NCBI RefSeq assembly: GCF_001685485.1
Contig: NZ_BDEL01000001.1
Coordinates: 310,001-374,000 of the forward strand
Length of the DNA: 64,000 nucleotides
From: Formosa haliotis
GTDB lineage: Bacteria > Bacteroidota > Bacteroidia > Flavobacteriales > Flavobacteriaceae
Direction: 5' to 3'
Shown here: piece by piece, positions 24,778 through 33,482 of the stretch
Layout: each line of letters starts with the position of its first letter
Numbering within the stretch: the stretch's first letter is position 1
Program-made: the position numbers and the translations under genes
Notes under the pieces: generated by a model
Database searches by the model: none
What the model was told of the DNA's origin: nothing
Seen by the model: only the letters and a program-made list of their open reading frames with translations

Positions 24778-25842
24778 TTAAGCTTTTCTTTCTAGTTCAC
24801 TCATTACTTCAACTAAAGCTGCTACACTGCTTAAAGGTAAAGCGTTATACATAGATGCTCTGTATCCACCAACACTACGGTGACCATTAATTCCATTCAT
24901 GCCAGCTTCTTTTGCCATAGCGTCAAATGTATCTTTTAAACTGTCGTCTACTAAGTTAAAAGTAGCGTTCATAGTTGAACGATCTTCTTTTTTAGCAAAT
25001 CCTTTAAACAACGGGTTTAAGTCGATTTCAGAATACATTAATTGTGCTTTCTTTTCGTTTTCTTTTTCAATAGCTGCAATTCCACCTAAATCTTTTAACC
25101 ATTGTAGTGTTAACATAGAAGTGTACACTGCAAAAACAGGAGGCGTGTTAAACATACTTTCTTTTTCAATAAAGTTTTTGTAGTCTAACATAGATGGGAT
25201 GGCTCGGCTAACTTTTCCTAAAACATCTTCTTTTATAACCACTAAGGTTGTACCTGCAGGACCCATATTTTTTTGAGCTCCAGCATAAATAAGATCAAAT
25301 TTAGAGAAATCTAAACTTCTAGAAAAAATATCGCTACTCATGTCGCATACCAAAGGCACTGGGCTAGTAGGGAATTCTTTTATTTGTGTTCCAAAAATAG
25401 TGTTGTTAGAGGTACAGTGGAAATAATCCAAATCTGAATCTATGCTAAATCCTTTAGGGATGTAGTTATAATTTTGATCTTTAGAAGAAGCAACTTCAAC
25501 AACGTCTCCAAAAAGTTTTGCTTCTTTTATAGATTTTGCTGCCCATGTACCAGTATTTAAGTACCCTGCTTTGTTTTCTAATAAGTTATAAGCAGCCATT
25601 AAAAATTGTGTGCTTGCACCGCCTTGTAAAAATAAGGCTTTATAGCCTTTTCCTTCTAAACCAAGTAGTTCTAGAGCTAAGGCGCTTGCGGTTTCCATAA
25701 CTTCAATAAAAGGTTTACTTCTATGTGATATTTCTATTAAAGATAAGCCGCTATTATTAAAATCGATTACAGCTTCTGAAGCTTTTAGTAAAACTTCTTG
25801 TGGTAGAATACAAGGACCTGCACTAAAATTGTGTTTTTTCAT
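24778..25842 (-). CDS. serC: Phosphoserine aminotransferase
   Basis: 354 residues. Starts KKHNFSAGPCILPQEVL, the SerC signature. PLP lysine lies in DLIYAGAQKNMGPAGTTLV (about residue 190). The C-terminus has GHRSVGGYRASMYNALPL with the phosphate-binding arginines. It transaminates 3-phosphohydroxypyruvate to phosphoserine with glutamate. First gene of the serC-serA pair. A CACCTTTG box (one base off TAnnTTTG) lies within a GCACCTTTGTGC palindrome upstream on the minus strand. No serB phosphatase is nearby. Confidence 0.96.
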   Translation of the reverse strand: MKKHNFSAGPCILPQEVLLKASEAVIDFNNSGLSLIEISHRSKPFIEVMETASALALELLGLEGKGYKALFLQGGASTQFLMAAYNLLENKAGYLNTGTWAAKSIKEAKLFGDVVEVASSKDQNYNYIPKGFSIDSDLDYFHCTSNNTIFGTQIKEFPTSPVPLVCDMSSDIFSRSLDFSKFDLIYAGAQKNMGPAGTTLVVIKEDVLGKVSRAIPSMLDYKNFIEKESMFNTPPVFAVYTSMLTLQWLKDLGGIAAIEKENEKKAQLMYSEIDLNPLFKGFAKKEDRSTMNATFNLVDDSLKDTFDAMAKEAGMNGINGHRSVGGYRASMYNALPLSSVAALVEVMSELERKA

Positions 25843-25920
25843 TATTTCGATAATTTTGTGATAAGCACAAAGGTGCTAATTAATTGATGATTTTATGTTA
25901 TAAAATTAATATTTTTTATG

Positions 25921-26979
25921 CTAAATTTCTAATAAAAATGAGATGGTGTCCACGTTATCGGCATAATCGTAAAGGTTGGGCAATTGGGTGTTTCCGAAAA
26001 CAATTTCGTTACTGTTAAACCCTTTAGAAACAATACATTGTATGTTGTCTTTTTTGGAATTTATAGTGTTTTTTAAGTCAACTATATCGTTGTAATACTC
26101 GTAAAAAACCGTCGCAATTGGCGAAGAAAAACTTTCATCTTCTTTAATCATTAAGAAGCCATTTTCTAGCATGTCAAATTCACTCATCAAATACACGGCT
26201 TTATTGTAGTCGTAATTATTGGCGTATTTATGATCGTGAATTACATCGCCCCATTTAAACATGGCTTTAAAAAAGTTTTGAAAGTCGTACTGCTCTGGCA
26301 CATATAGTTTAGATACATTACGGCAGCCTAAACCGTAATATCTAAAAATATCTTCAGATAAACCTTCTAATTCTTCTGGCGTTTCTTCTCCAGTTAACAC
26401 CGCAATAGAATTTCTGTTTTTTCGAATAATGGAAGGTTTGTCTTTAAAATAAAACTCAAAATAACGTGCTGTGTTGTTGCTACCCGTGGCAATAACGGCA
26501 TCGAAATCCCTTAATTTCTCTTCGGTAAATGTAATTCGGCCTTTAAATTCTGGTTCGACATGTTCTAAATATTTCGCTAAGAAAGGAAGTAAATGTTTGT
26601 CGTTAGACGATTGTTTTACTAATACAGAATGCCCTGTAATTAAAACCGATAAAAAATCGTGAAACCCAACTAAAGGAATGTTTCCTGCCATAATAATGGC
26701 TACTGTTTTTGGAGACTCGGTATGTAGGTTGTAGGGGGTTAGCCAAGCTGTTAATGGTTGTTCTTGCAGTAGTTTAGACCAGCCTTTAAGAGCAAAAACA
26801 AGGTTGTCTTGGTTAAACCAGCCATTGTGTTCTTGAGCTAATTTTAACTGATGTTTAAATCCGTTAAAAAATAAATCATTAAAAAGAACAGTTTCATTTT
26901 TTTGAAATTCTTCAGTACTAAACTGGCTTAAAAAATCTCCTAATTTTACAAAAGCATTAATTCTTTGCTGTAAATTCAT
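25921..26979 (-). CDS. Acyl-CoA reductase (LuxC-like, aldehyde dehydrogenase superfamily)
   Basis: 352 residues. The ALDH-like fold is seen in SPKTVAIIMAGNIPLVGFHD and the NAD-binding ATGSNNTARYFEFYF. The nucleophilic cysteine is in YYGLGCRNVSKLYVP (about residue 237). This matches the LuxC family, which reduces fatty acyl-CoA to aldehydes, although many Bacteroidota members are of unknown role. It is shorter than LuxC of luminous bacteria (about 480), lacking part of the N-terminal region. It is divergent from a dicluster ferredoxin gene, with interlocked promoters, and sits next to serC. A redox link with the ferredoxin is an inference from position. Confidence 0.8.
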   Translation of the reverse strand: MNLQQRINAFVKLGDFLSQFSTEEFQKNETVLFNDLFFNGFKHQLKLAQEHNGWFNQDNLVFALKGWSKLLQEQPLTAWLTPYNLHTESPKTVAIIMAGNIPLVGFHDFLSVLITGHSVLVKQSSNDKHLLPFLAKYLEHVEPEFKGRITFTEEKLRDFDAVIATGSNNTARYFEFYFKDKPSIIRKNRNSIAVLTGEETPEELEGLSEDIFRYYGLGCRNVSKLYVPEQYDFQNFFKAMFKWGDVIHDHKYANNYDYNKAVYLMSEFDMLENGFLMIKEDESFSSPIATVFYEYYNDIVDLKNTINSKKDNIQCIVSKGFNSNEIVFGNTQLPNLYDYADNVDTISFLLEI

Positions 26980-26987
26980 TTTCTAAT

Positions 26988-27018
26988 TTGGTTATGAAAG
27001 GTTTTGGCTTTATTTTTG
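26988..27018 (+). promoter_or_regulatory. Promoter of the ferredoxin gene
   Basis: TTG at 26988-26990, 20-base spacer, TATTTTTG at 27011-27018. Exact Bacteroidota consensus, 28 bases upstream of the ferredoxin ATG. Confidence 0.65.
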
Positions 27019-27023
27019 TCCAA

Positions 27024-27053
27024 CAAAGTTAGAAAAAGAAAATGCTATGGCAA
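27024..27053 (-). promoter_or_regulatory. Promoter of the acyl-CoA reductase gene
   Basis: On the minus strand, TTG (27053-27051), 19-base spacer, TAACTTTG (27031-27024). Exact consensus. Its -33 element lies inside the first codons of the ferredoxin gene, so the two promoters face each other. Confidence 0.65.
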
Positions 27054-27400
27054 TTATAATAACAGATGAATGTATAAATTGTGGCGCTTGTGAACCAGAG
27101 TGCCCAAACACTGCTATATATGAAGGTGCTGATGATTGGAGATACAAAGATGGTACTAGTTTAGATGGTACTGTTGTATTACCAAGCGGTAAGGAAGTAG
27201 ACGCGGACGAGGCTCAAGAGCCTGTTAGTGATGAAATTTACTATATCGTACCAGATAAATGTACAGAATGTAAAGGATTTCATGAAGAACCTCAATGTGC
27301 GGCAGTTTGTCCAGTAGATTGTTGTGTTCCAGATGATGATCATGAAGAAACCGAAGATGAGTTATTAGCGAAACAGCGCTTTATGCACCCTGATGGTTAA
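27047..27400 (+). CDS. 4Fe-4S dicluster ferredoxin
   Basis: 117 residues. First cluster motif CINCGACEPECPNTAI (residues about 9-24), second CTECKGFHEEPQCAAVCP (about 72-89), the extended form with eight residues between the second and third cysteines seen in Alvin/Allochromatium-type ferredoxins. An acidic insertion lies between them and the C-terminus is acidic (DDDHEETEDELLAK). It carries electrons at low potential in the cytoplasm. Divergent from the acyl-CoA reductase gene, so it may supply or accept electrons for that enzyme, but this is inference. Followed by a strong terminator. Confidence 0.93.
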   Translation: MAIIITDECINCGACEPECPNTAIYEGADDWRYKDGTSLDGTVVLPSGKEVDADEAQEPVSDEIYYIVPDKCTECKGFHEEPQCAAVCPVDCCVPDDDHEETEDELLAKQRFMHPDG

Positions 27401-27425
27401 TTAATTATTTTAAATTACGATATTG

Positions 27426-27453
27426 AATCCTGAGTTTTTACTCGGGATTTTTT
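27426..27453 (+). terminator. Terminator of the ferredoxin gene
   Basis: AATCCTGAGT (27426-27435), loop tttt, ACTCGGGATT (27440-27449), then T run. Ten-bp stem with one G-U pair. Confidence 0.9.
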
Positions 27454-27599
27454 ATGCGATTAATCTAAAAACAATATATTTAACATGAATTCGATTTAGT
27501 TAAGTTAAAACCAACTAGACCTAGATAATTAGAAAAGTCTGGTAATTGCCAATTTAATAACGAATTCACATTAACTAATGTATTTAATAATTATTTAGA

Positions 27600-28397
27600 A
27601 TGAAACAAATCACCGTTAAACAACTTGTTTTGGTAGCCGCACTTTGGGCTTTTTTTACCTTTATCTTTTCAAAATTATTATTTCCGCATCATGATGATCG
27701 GGAATTAAAAGAGTTGGTTAGTACAGGCCTATCTTACAATATAGCTATAGCAGCCTTAATGTGCTTGGTGTTTAGCTATTTCAAACAAGTAAATATTAGA
27801 GTGGGTTTGAATAAAATTCGAACTAAAAAAAATTGGATACTCTATTACCCAGTGTTTGTTATTATGTTCGCAATTATTGTAAATGCAGCACAAGGTATTT
27901 ATTCGGATATTGGTGCTTTTGGTTGGATTTTTATTAATTGTTTTTTTGTAGGTATTTCCGAAGAACTGATGTTTCGCGGTGTATTATTGAGTGGACTTGT
28001 TAATAAAATTGGCTTTATTATGGCTGCAGTTTGCGTTGTAGTTTTGTTTGGACTCATTCACGTATTCAATGTTTTTGTGACAGGAAATCTACTTCAAGGA
28101 ATTGCACAAGCCTTTATGGCTATGAGCTCTGGTATTTTGTTTTTAGCAATACGCGTAAAAACGCAAAGTATAGTATCTGCAATTATTATTCACTGGTTAT
28201 GGGATTTTATAGCATTTAGTAGCAGTAGCTCTTTTAATGAAGAAAAATTTACTGGATTAGTAGACTATTTAGCACTTTTAGTAAGCATATTACTTATTTT
28301 GAGTCCAGTAATTTTTGGTATTTTAGGTCTTGTTCAACTTAGAAAAAAACAAGTGGTTGCGGATTTTATGGAAACACAGCAACCAGAAATTCAATAA
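27600..28397 (+). CDS. CPBP family intramembrane (CAAX-like) protease
   Basis: 265 residues with about seven or eight hydrophobic segments. The Abi/CPBP motifs are present: EE-x3-R in SEELMFRGVLL (about residue 121), H in FGLIHVFNVF (about 151), and H in IIHWLWDF (about 197). These form the metal- or glutamate-dependent active site of intramembrane CAAX-type peptidases. In bacteria such proteins are linked to bacteriocin self-immunity or envelope protein processing. No bacteriocin gene is visible beside it, so the substrate is open. Monocistronic. Confidence 0.88.
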   Translation: MKQITVKQLVLVAALWAFFTFIFSKLLFPHHDDRELKELVSTGLSYNIAIAALMCLVFSYFKQVNIRVGLNKIRTKKNWILYYPVFVIMFAIIVNAAQGIYSDIGAFGWIFINCFFVGISEELMFRGVLLSGLVNKIGFIMAAVCVVVLFGLIHVFNVFVTGNLLQGIAQAFMAMSSGILFLAIRVKTQSIVSAIIIHWLWDFIAFSSSSSFNEEKFTGLVDYLALLVSILLILSPVIFGILGLVQLRKKQVVADFMETQQPEIQ

Positions 28398-28430
28398 AAA
28401 TATTTATCGGTATAACTTAATAGAATTACT

Positions 28431-28438
28431 TACATTTG
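28431..28438 (+). promoter_or_regulatory. -7 element of ychF
   Basis: TACATTTG, exact TAnnTTTG match, 58 bases before the ychF start. No TTG -33 element at the right spacing. Confidence 0.4.
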
Positions 28439-28496
28439 CACGCGCTAAATCTAGTTAATAAAGTTTAGCACTTTAATTTAATTATTTATAAAAATC

Positions 28497-29591
28497 ATGA
28501 AAGCTGGAATTGTAGGATTACCAAATGTAGGGAAATCAACCTTATTCAACTGTTTGTCTAATGCAAAAGCGCAAAGTGCAAACTTTCCGTTTTGTACTAT
28601 CGAGCCTAATATAGGTGTGGTAAATGTGCCGGACCCAAGATTAGAAAAGTTAGAAGAATTAGTAAATCCAGAGCGTGTAATCCCTGCAACTGTAGAGATT
28701 GTAGATATTGCTGGTTTAGTAAAAGGAGCAAGTAAAGGAGAGGGGTTAGGAAATCAATTCTTGGCAAACATTCGCGAAACAGATGCTATTCTTCATGTGT
28801 TGCGTTGTTTTGATAATGATAATATTGTGCATGTTGACGGGAATGTAAATCCGATACGCGATAAGGAAACGATCGATATGGAATTGCAATTGAAAGATTT
28901 AGAAACCGTAGATAAAAAACTTGAAAAGGTTAAACGTGCTGCTAAAACTGGAAATAAAGAGGCTCAAAAAGAAGAAGCTGTTTTGCTAAACATAAAATCT
29001 AGTTTAGAGGCTGGTGTTTCTGTGCGTGCTATAGAATTTAGTGAAGATGATTACGAGGAATTTGTAGCGCCATCGCAATTTATTACAGCAAAACCAGTAA
29101 TGTACGTGTGTAATGTAGATGAAAATGCTGCTAATACTGGTAATGCATATGTTGATTTGGTAAAAGAAGCTGTAAAAGATGAAAACGCAGAAGTGTTAGT
29201 TTTAGCGGTAGGTACTGAAGCCGATATTAACGAACTAGATGATTTCGAAGAACGCCAAATGTTTTTACAAGACATAGGATTAGACGAGCCTGGATCTTCT
29301 AAATTAATACGTTCAGCTTATAAGTTATTAAATCAGCAAACATATTTTACCGCAGGAGTAAAAGAAGTTCGAGCTTGGACTATAGACATAGGAGCAACTG
29401 CGCCGCAAGCAGCCGGAGTTATACATACCGATTTTGAAAAAGGTTTTATTAGAGCGGAAGTAATTGGTTACGACGATTTTGTTTCTTATGGTAGTGAAGC
29501 CAAAGTAAAAGAGGCAGGAAAAATGCGTGTAGAAGGAAAAAATTACGTGGTTAAAGATGGCGATGTTATGCATTTCTTATTTAATGTATAA
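28497..29591 (+). CDS. ychF: Redox-regulated ATPase YchF (Obg-related P-loop ATPase)
   Basis: 364 residues, normal length. P-loop GLPNVGKST at residues 6-14, switch region [15 protein letters not shown]3 [14 protein letters not shown]. The usual NKxD of GTPases is replaced by CNVDE, as in YchF, which prefers ATP. A coiled-coil segment (residues about 130-165) and the C-terminal TGS domain ([14 protein letters not shown] to [11 protein letters not shown]) follow. It binds ribosomes and influences stress responses. The next gene begins three bases after its stop. Confidence 0.97.
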   Translation: MKAGIVGLPNVGKSTLFNCLSNAKAQSANFPFCTIEPNIGVVNVPDPRLEKLEELVNPERVIPATVEIVDIAGLVKGASKGEGLGNQFLANIRETDAILHVLRCFDNDNIVHVDGNVNPIRDKETIDMELQLKDLETVDKKLEKVKRAAKTGNKEAQKEEAVLLNIKSSLEAGVSVRAIEFSEDDYEEFVAPSQFITAKPVMYVCNVDENAANTGNAYVDLVKEAVKDENAEVLVLAVGTEADINELDDFEERQMFLQDIGLDEPGSSKLIRSAYKLLNQQTYFTAGVKEVRAWTIDIGATAPQAAGVIHTDFEKGFIRAEVIGYDDFVSYGSEAKVKEAGKMRVEGKNYVVKDGDVMHFLFNV

Positions 29592-29594
29592 TTC

Positions 29595-31025
29595 ATGTTT
29601 AAATTAGAAGCACCATACCGAAATTGCTTTGTTTTAATTTCGGTATTATGTGTGTTCGAGTTTTTTATATTTAGAGATTTACCTTTTTTTTGGGATGCAA
29701 TATCTAAATCGTCGCGAGCAAATTGGATATATTCTAATCATTTTAGCGATTTAATATTGCCAACCGACAGAAGCTCAGGGCATCCGCAATTATGGACAAC
29801 CCTAATTGCTTTATTCTGGACAGTCTTTGGTAAAACAATTGCATCGGCAAGATTTTTATTATTACTTATAAATATTGGGGTTGGCTATCAAGTTATTTTA
29901 CTTTTTAAATATTTTTTTAAAAAAGAATTATCTCCATATTTAATTTTCTTAGTTTTTTTAGACCCTACATTTTTGGCTCAAACAACAAGTTTAAATAACG
30001 ATATGTTATTGTTATTTTTTACCCTGTTGGGATTGAATGCAGTATTAAGACAGCGCCAATTATTGTTGTTATTAGCTCTAACAGGTGCTTTGTTTACCAA
30101 TTTGAGAGGGATTTATATTGTTGTTGCCTTGGCTATAATTCAGTTAGTGTATTATAAACAAGGAGTGTTAATCAAAAGTAAAAAGCTATGGTTGCCATTT
30201 ATATGTTCTGCGACAGTTTTTCTTGTGTTTTGTGTTTATCATTATACTAAATTAGGTTGGGTAATTGTTACTCCTAATCCGGCATATAACTCGCATAGAG
30301 AACTTACTACACTTAAAAATATTGGTATTAACACTATAGTGTATATTAAAAATTTCTTAGAATACGGGCGTCTAGTGTTGTATGGAATAATGTTGTTTTT
30401 GGGGTATAGATATTTTGAAAATCATATAAAAACTACAGGAATAACTAAGGAGTTTAAATGTATTTTTATACCAATTTTGGTTTTTAGCGTTGTATTTTTT
30501 TTAGGCATGGTACCTTTTAGTAACCCAATAGGAACTCGGTACTTTATGATTGTATATATCTTGCTTACCTTATTGCTATTTCATTTTATTCAAGTGCTAA
30601 AAATTAAGTATGATTCTGCGTTGTATGGAGTTGTCGCTATTGCACTTATTAGTGGAAATTTCTGGGTGTATCCGGCAACTATTTCTCAGAGTTGGGATAG
30701 TAGTTTAGCGTATTTAAATTATTATCCAGTTGAAAGGAAAATGGAAGACTTTTTAGAATCATCAGATATTGAAAGACAAAGTATAGGAACTCGAGTTCGA
30801 TTTAATAACAGAAATGACGCTGAACTTATTGAATTAAAAGACGAGATGAAATATTCAGATTTTAATATGGAATCTAATCCATACATCATGCTTTCCAATA
30901 TTGAAAACTACACTAAAGATGAAGAATTTTTGAATATATCCCAAAATTGGGAACTCGTAAAATCCTTTAATCAGTGTGGTATTTTTTTATCACTTTATAA
31001 AAACCCAAAGTTTAATCAGAATTAA
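29595..31025 (+). CDS. GT-C-like membrane glycosyltransferase/mannosyltransferase-type protein
   Basis: 476 residues with about ten hydrophobic segments in the first 370 positions and a soluble C-terminal tail of about 100. The first periplasmic loop has FWDAISKSSRANWIYSNHFSD and SGHPQLWTTLIALFW, resembling the acidic catalytic loop and HPPL-like motif of GT39/ArnT-type enzymes. The helix-loop TNLRGIYIVVALAII fits the same fold. Probably uses a polyprenyl-phosphate sugar donor, but the acceptor is unknown. It begins three bases after ychF, so it is in the same transcript despite no obvious functional link. Confidence in a GT-C role is moderate. Confidence 0.65.
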   Translation: MFKLEAPYRNCFVLISVLCVFEFFIFRDLPFFWDAISKSSRANWIYSNHFSDLILPTDRSSGHPQLWTTLIALFWTVFGKTIASARFLLLLINIGVGYQVILLFKYFFKKELSPYLIFLVFLDPTFLAQTTSLNNDMLLLFFTLLGLNAVLRQRQLLLLLALTGALFTNLRGIYIVVALAIIQLVYYKQGVLIKSKKLWLPFICSATVFLVFCVYHYTKLGWVIVTPNPAYNSHRELTTLKNIGINTIVYIKNFLEYGRLVLYGIMLFLGYRYFENHIKTTGITKEFKCIFIPILVFSVVFFLGMVPFSNPIGTRYFMIVYILLTLLLFHFIQVLKIKYDSALYGVVAIALISGNFWVYPATISQSWDSSLAYLNYYPVERKMEDFLESSDIERQSIGTRVRFNNRNDAELIELKDEMKYSDFNMESNPYIMLSNIENYTKDEEFLNISQNWELVKSFNQCGIFLSLYKNPKFNQN

Positions 31026-31138
31026 GAAATAAGATTGTGTTTATTTAAGAAAACCGTCTTATTTGTTAATAAATTGTAGTATTCCAGTTTCATTTTTACA
31101 TCCGAAATGTTATATTAGCAACTCATCATGAAAAACCT

Positions 31139-33007
31139 ATGTTAGATCAATCCAATTATACCGAAGATAATATACGTTCATTAGACTGGAAAGAACATAT
31201 TCGCATGCGACCAGGGATGTATATTGGTAAACTGGGAGATGGATCTTCTCCAGACGACGGTATTTATATCCTACTTAAAGAAGTGTTAGACAACTCTATA
31301 GACGAGTATGTTATGGGCGCTGGAAAAACTATAGAAATTTCTATCCAGGGTAGTAAAGTTATAGTTCGCGATTATGGTCGTGGAATTCCTTTAGGAAAAG
31401 TTGTAGATGTTGTATCTAAAATGAATACCGGAGGGAAGTACGATTCGCGAGCTTTTAAAAAATCGGTCGGATTAAATGGTGTAGGTACAAAAGCGGTAAA
31501 CGCGCTATCTTCATATTTTAGAGTAGAATCTTCTCGAGAAGGAAAATCTGCTTCGGCAGAATTTGAACAAGGAAATTTAACCGATCAAGAATTTCTAGAA
31601 GAAACGACGAGACGTAAAGGAACTAAGGTGTCTTTTGTGCCCGATGAGCTTATTTTTAAAAATTATAAGTTTAGAAATGAGTATGTCGAAAAAATGCTTA
31701 AAAATTATGTGTATTTAAATCCTGGTTTAACCATAGTTTTTAACGGGGAAAAGTATTATAGCGAGCATGGTTTAAAAGATTTATTGGCCGAAAATATCAA
31801 TGAAAATGATATGGTGTATCCAATAATTCACTTAAAGGGAGATGATATAGAAGTCGCTTTAACACACAGTAAAACACAGTATTCCGAAGAATATCATTCT
31901 TTTGTAAACGGTCAGAACACAACTCAGGGGGGTACTCATTTAGCAGCGTTTAGAGAAGCCTTGGTAAAAACACTTCGTGAGTTTTATGGTAAAAATTACG
32001 ATGCTTCAGATGTTAGAAAATCTGTGGTATCTGCCATTGCAATAAAGGTAATGGAGCCTGTATTTGAGAGTCAGACTAAAACAAAATTAGGATCTACAGA
32101 TATGGGTGGCGATTTGCCAACGGTGCGTACCTATGTAAATGATTTTGTTAAAACATATTTAGATAATTTTCTTCATAAGAATCCAGATACTGCCGATAAA
32201 ATTCAGCGTAAAATTCTTCAGGCAGAGCGTGAGCGTAAAGAATTGTCTGGAATTAGAAAGCTTGCAAAAGATCGAGCCAAAAAAGCAAGTCTTCATAATA
32301 AAAAATTACGCGATTGCCGCGTACATTTTGGAGATATTAAAAACGAACGCAATTTAGAATCCACCTTGTTTATTACCGAGGGAGATTCTGCATCGGGAAG
32401 TATTACCAAATCACGCGATGTAAATACTCAAGCTGTTTTTAGTTTAAAAGGAAAGCCTTTAAATTGTTATGGTTTAAGTAAGAAAATTGTTTACGAAAAC
32501 GAAGAATTTAACTTGCTACAAGCGGCATTAAATATAGAGGAGTCCATGGAAGATTTACGATATAACAATGTCGTAATTGCCACAGATGCCGATGTAGATG
32601 GTATGCACATTAGACTGTTGCTTATAACATTCTTTTTGCAATTTTTCCCGGAAATTATAAAAGAAGGGCATTTGTATATTTTGCAAACTCCGCTATTTCG
32701 GGTGCGAAACAAAAAGAAAACCATTTACTGCTATACAGATCAAGAGCGTGTTAATGCTATAGATGAATTGAAGCCAAAACCTGAAATTACGCGATTTAAA
32801 GGGTTAGGTGAAATTTCTCCAGATGAGTTTAAACATTTTATTGGCGATAATATTAGATTAGAACCGATAATGTTAGATAAAGACATGTCTATAGAAGAGT
32901 TGTTGGAATTCTATATGGGTAAAAATACACCTACACGTCAGAAATTTATTATTAATAATTTAAAAGTTGAAATAGATTTAGTAGCCGATAAAAATGAGAA
33001 CGGATAA
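31139..33007 (+). CDS. parE: DNA topoisomerase IV subunit B
   Basis: 622 residues. GHKL ATPase motifs: [32 protein letters not shown] with the Mg-binding Asn, DYGRGIPLG, and [15 protein letters not shown]. The TOPRIM domain has [10 protein letters not shown] (about residue 413) and the metal-binding [10 protein letters not shown]. Length fits ParE rather than the longer GyrB. With ParC it decatenates replicated chromosomes. It overlaps the next gene by 14 bases, and parC follows, so all three form one operon. Confidence 0.95.
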   Translation: MLDQSNYTEDNIRSLDWKEHIRMRPGMYIGKLGDGSSPDDGIYILLKEVLDNSIDEYVMGAGKTIEISIQGSKVIVRDYGRGIPLGKVVDVVSKMNTGGKYDSRAFKKSVGLNGVGTKAVNALSSYFRVESSREGKSASAEFEQGNLTDQEFLEETTRRKGTKVSFVPDELIFKNYKFRNEYVEKMLKNYVYLNPGLTIVFNGEKYYSEHGLKDLLAENINENDMVYPIIHLKGDDIEVALTHSKTQYSEEYHSFVNGQNTTQGGTHLAAFREALVKTLREFYGKNYDASDVRKSVVSAIAIKVMEPVFESQTKTKLGSTDMGGDLPTVRTYVNDFVKTYLDNFLHKNPDTADKIQRKILQAERERKELSGIRKLAKDRAKKASLHNKKLRDCRVHFGDIKNERNLESTLFITEGDSASGSITKSRDVNTQAVFSLKGKPLNCYGLSKKIVYENEEFNLLQAALNIEESMEDLRYNNVVIATDADVDGMHIRLLLITFFLQFFPEIIKEGHLYILQTPLFRVRNKKKTIYCYTDQERVNAIDELKPKPEITRFKGLGEISPDEFKHFIGDNIRLEPIMLDKDMSIEELLEFYMGKNTPTRQKFIINNLKVEIDLVADKNENG

Positions 33008-33476
33008 CGGAAAGGTAAAAAATATTATAATTTCGATCTATTTCATTTTAGTCGTGATTGCTATAATTATGGCTACTGTTTTTAGTGCTTTTAGTCATTT
33101 AACAGATAATGCAGAATTAACTTTCGTAATAATTGTTTTTGTTTTTTTGGGGTTGTTTTTAGCTGTATATTTAATAGCAAAATATTTTGAATACGATAGC
33201 GACGGGGTACAAGTTATAGTTTTAAATAAAGGGCTTTTCTTTTCAGATAAATTTAAATATAGAACACACGAAATTGAATTTAAAAAAGAAGAATTAATCG
33301 GTTATAAATTCCGTAATTATATCTTTTATAGAAGCTTAACTCTATTTATTAAAAGTGAAAATAAAGGTCCTATAAAAGAGCGATTCAATATTACTCTAGT
33401 GAATTATAGAAAGCGAAAATACATTAGACAGTCGCTAAGTAAAATGGTAAAAAAAAATATATCAAATAAAGTATAA
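32994..33476 (+). CDS. Small membrane protein between parE and parC
   Basis: 160 residues. Two hydrophobic helices (about residues 10-30 and 41-62) followed by a basic beta-rich soluble part ([20 protein letters not shown] and [16 protein letters not shown]) resembling a small PH-like or bPH domain. The start overlaps parE by 14 bases and the stop is six bases before parC, so it is embedded in the topoisomerase IV operon. Function unknown. I recall small membrane proteins at this position in related flavobacteria. The segment GTAAAAAAAAATATA near its C-terminus has nine A in a row. Confidence 0.8.
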   Translation: MRTDNGKVKNIIISIYFILVVIAIIMATVFSAFSHLTDNAELTFVIIVFVFLGLFLAVYLIAKYFEYDSDGVQVIVLNKGLFFSDKFKYRTHEIEFKKEELIGYKFRNYIFYRSLTLFIKSENKGPIKERFNITLVNYRKRKYIRQSLSKMVKKNISNKV

Positions 33477-33482
33477 CTATTA

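Noticed and set aside
31128..31145. Five-codon ORF (MKNLC) overlapping the parE start
   Set aside because: Could be a translational leader, but it is too short to separate from chance and no attenuator hairpin is seen.
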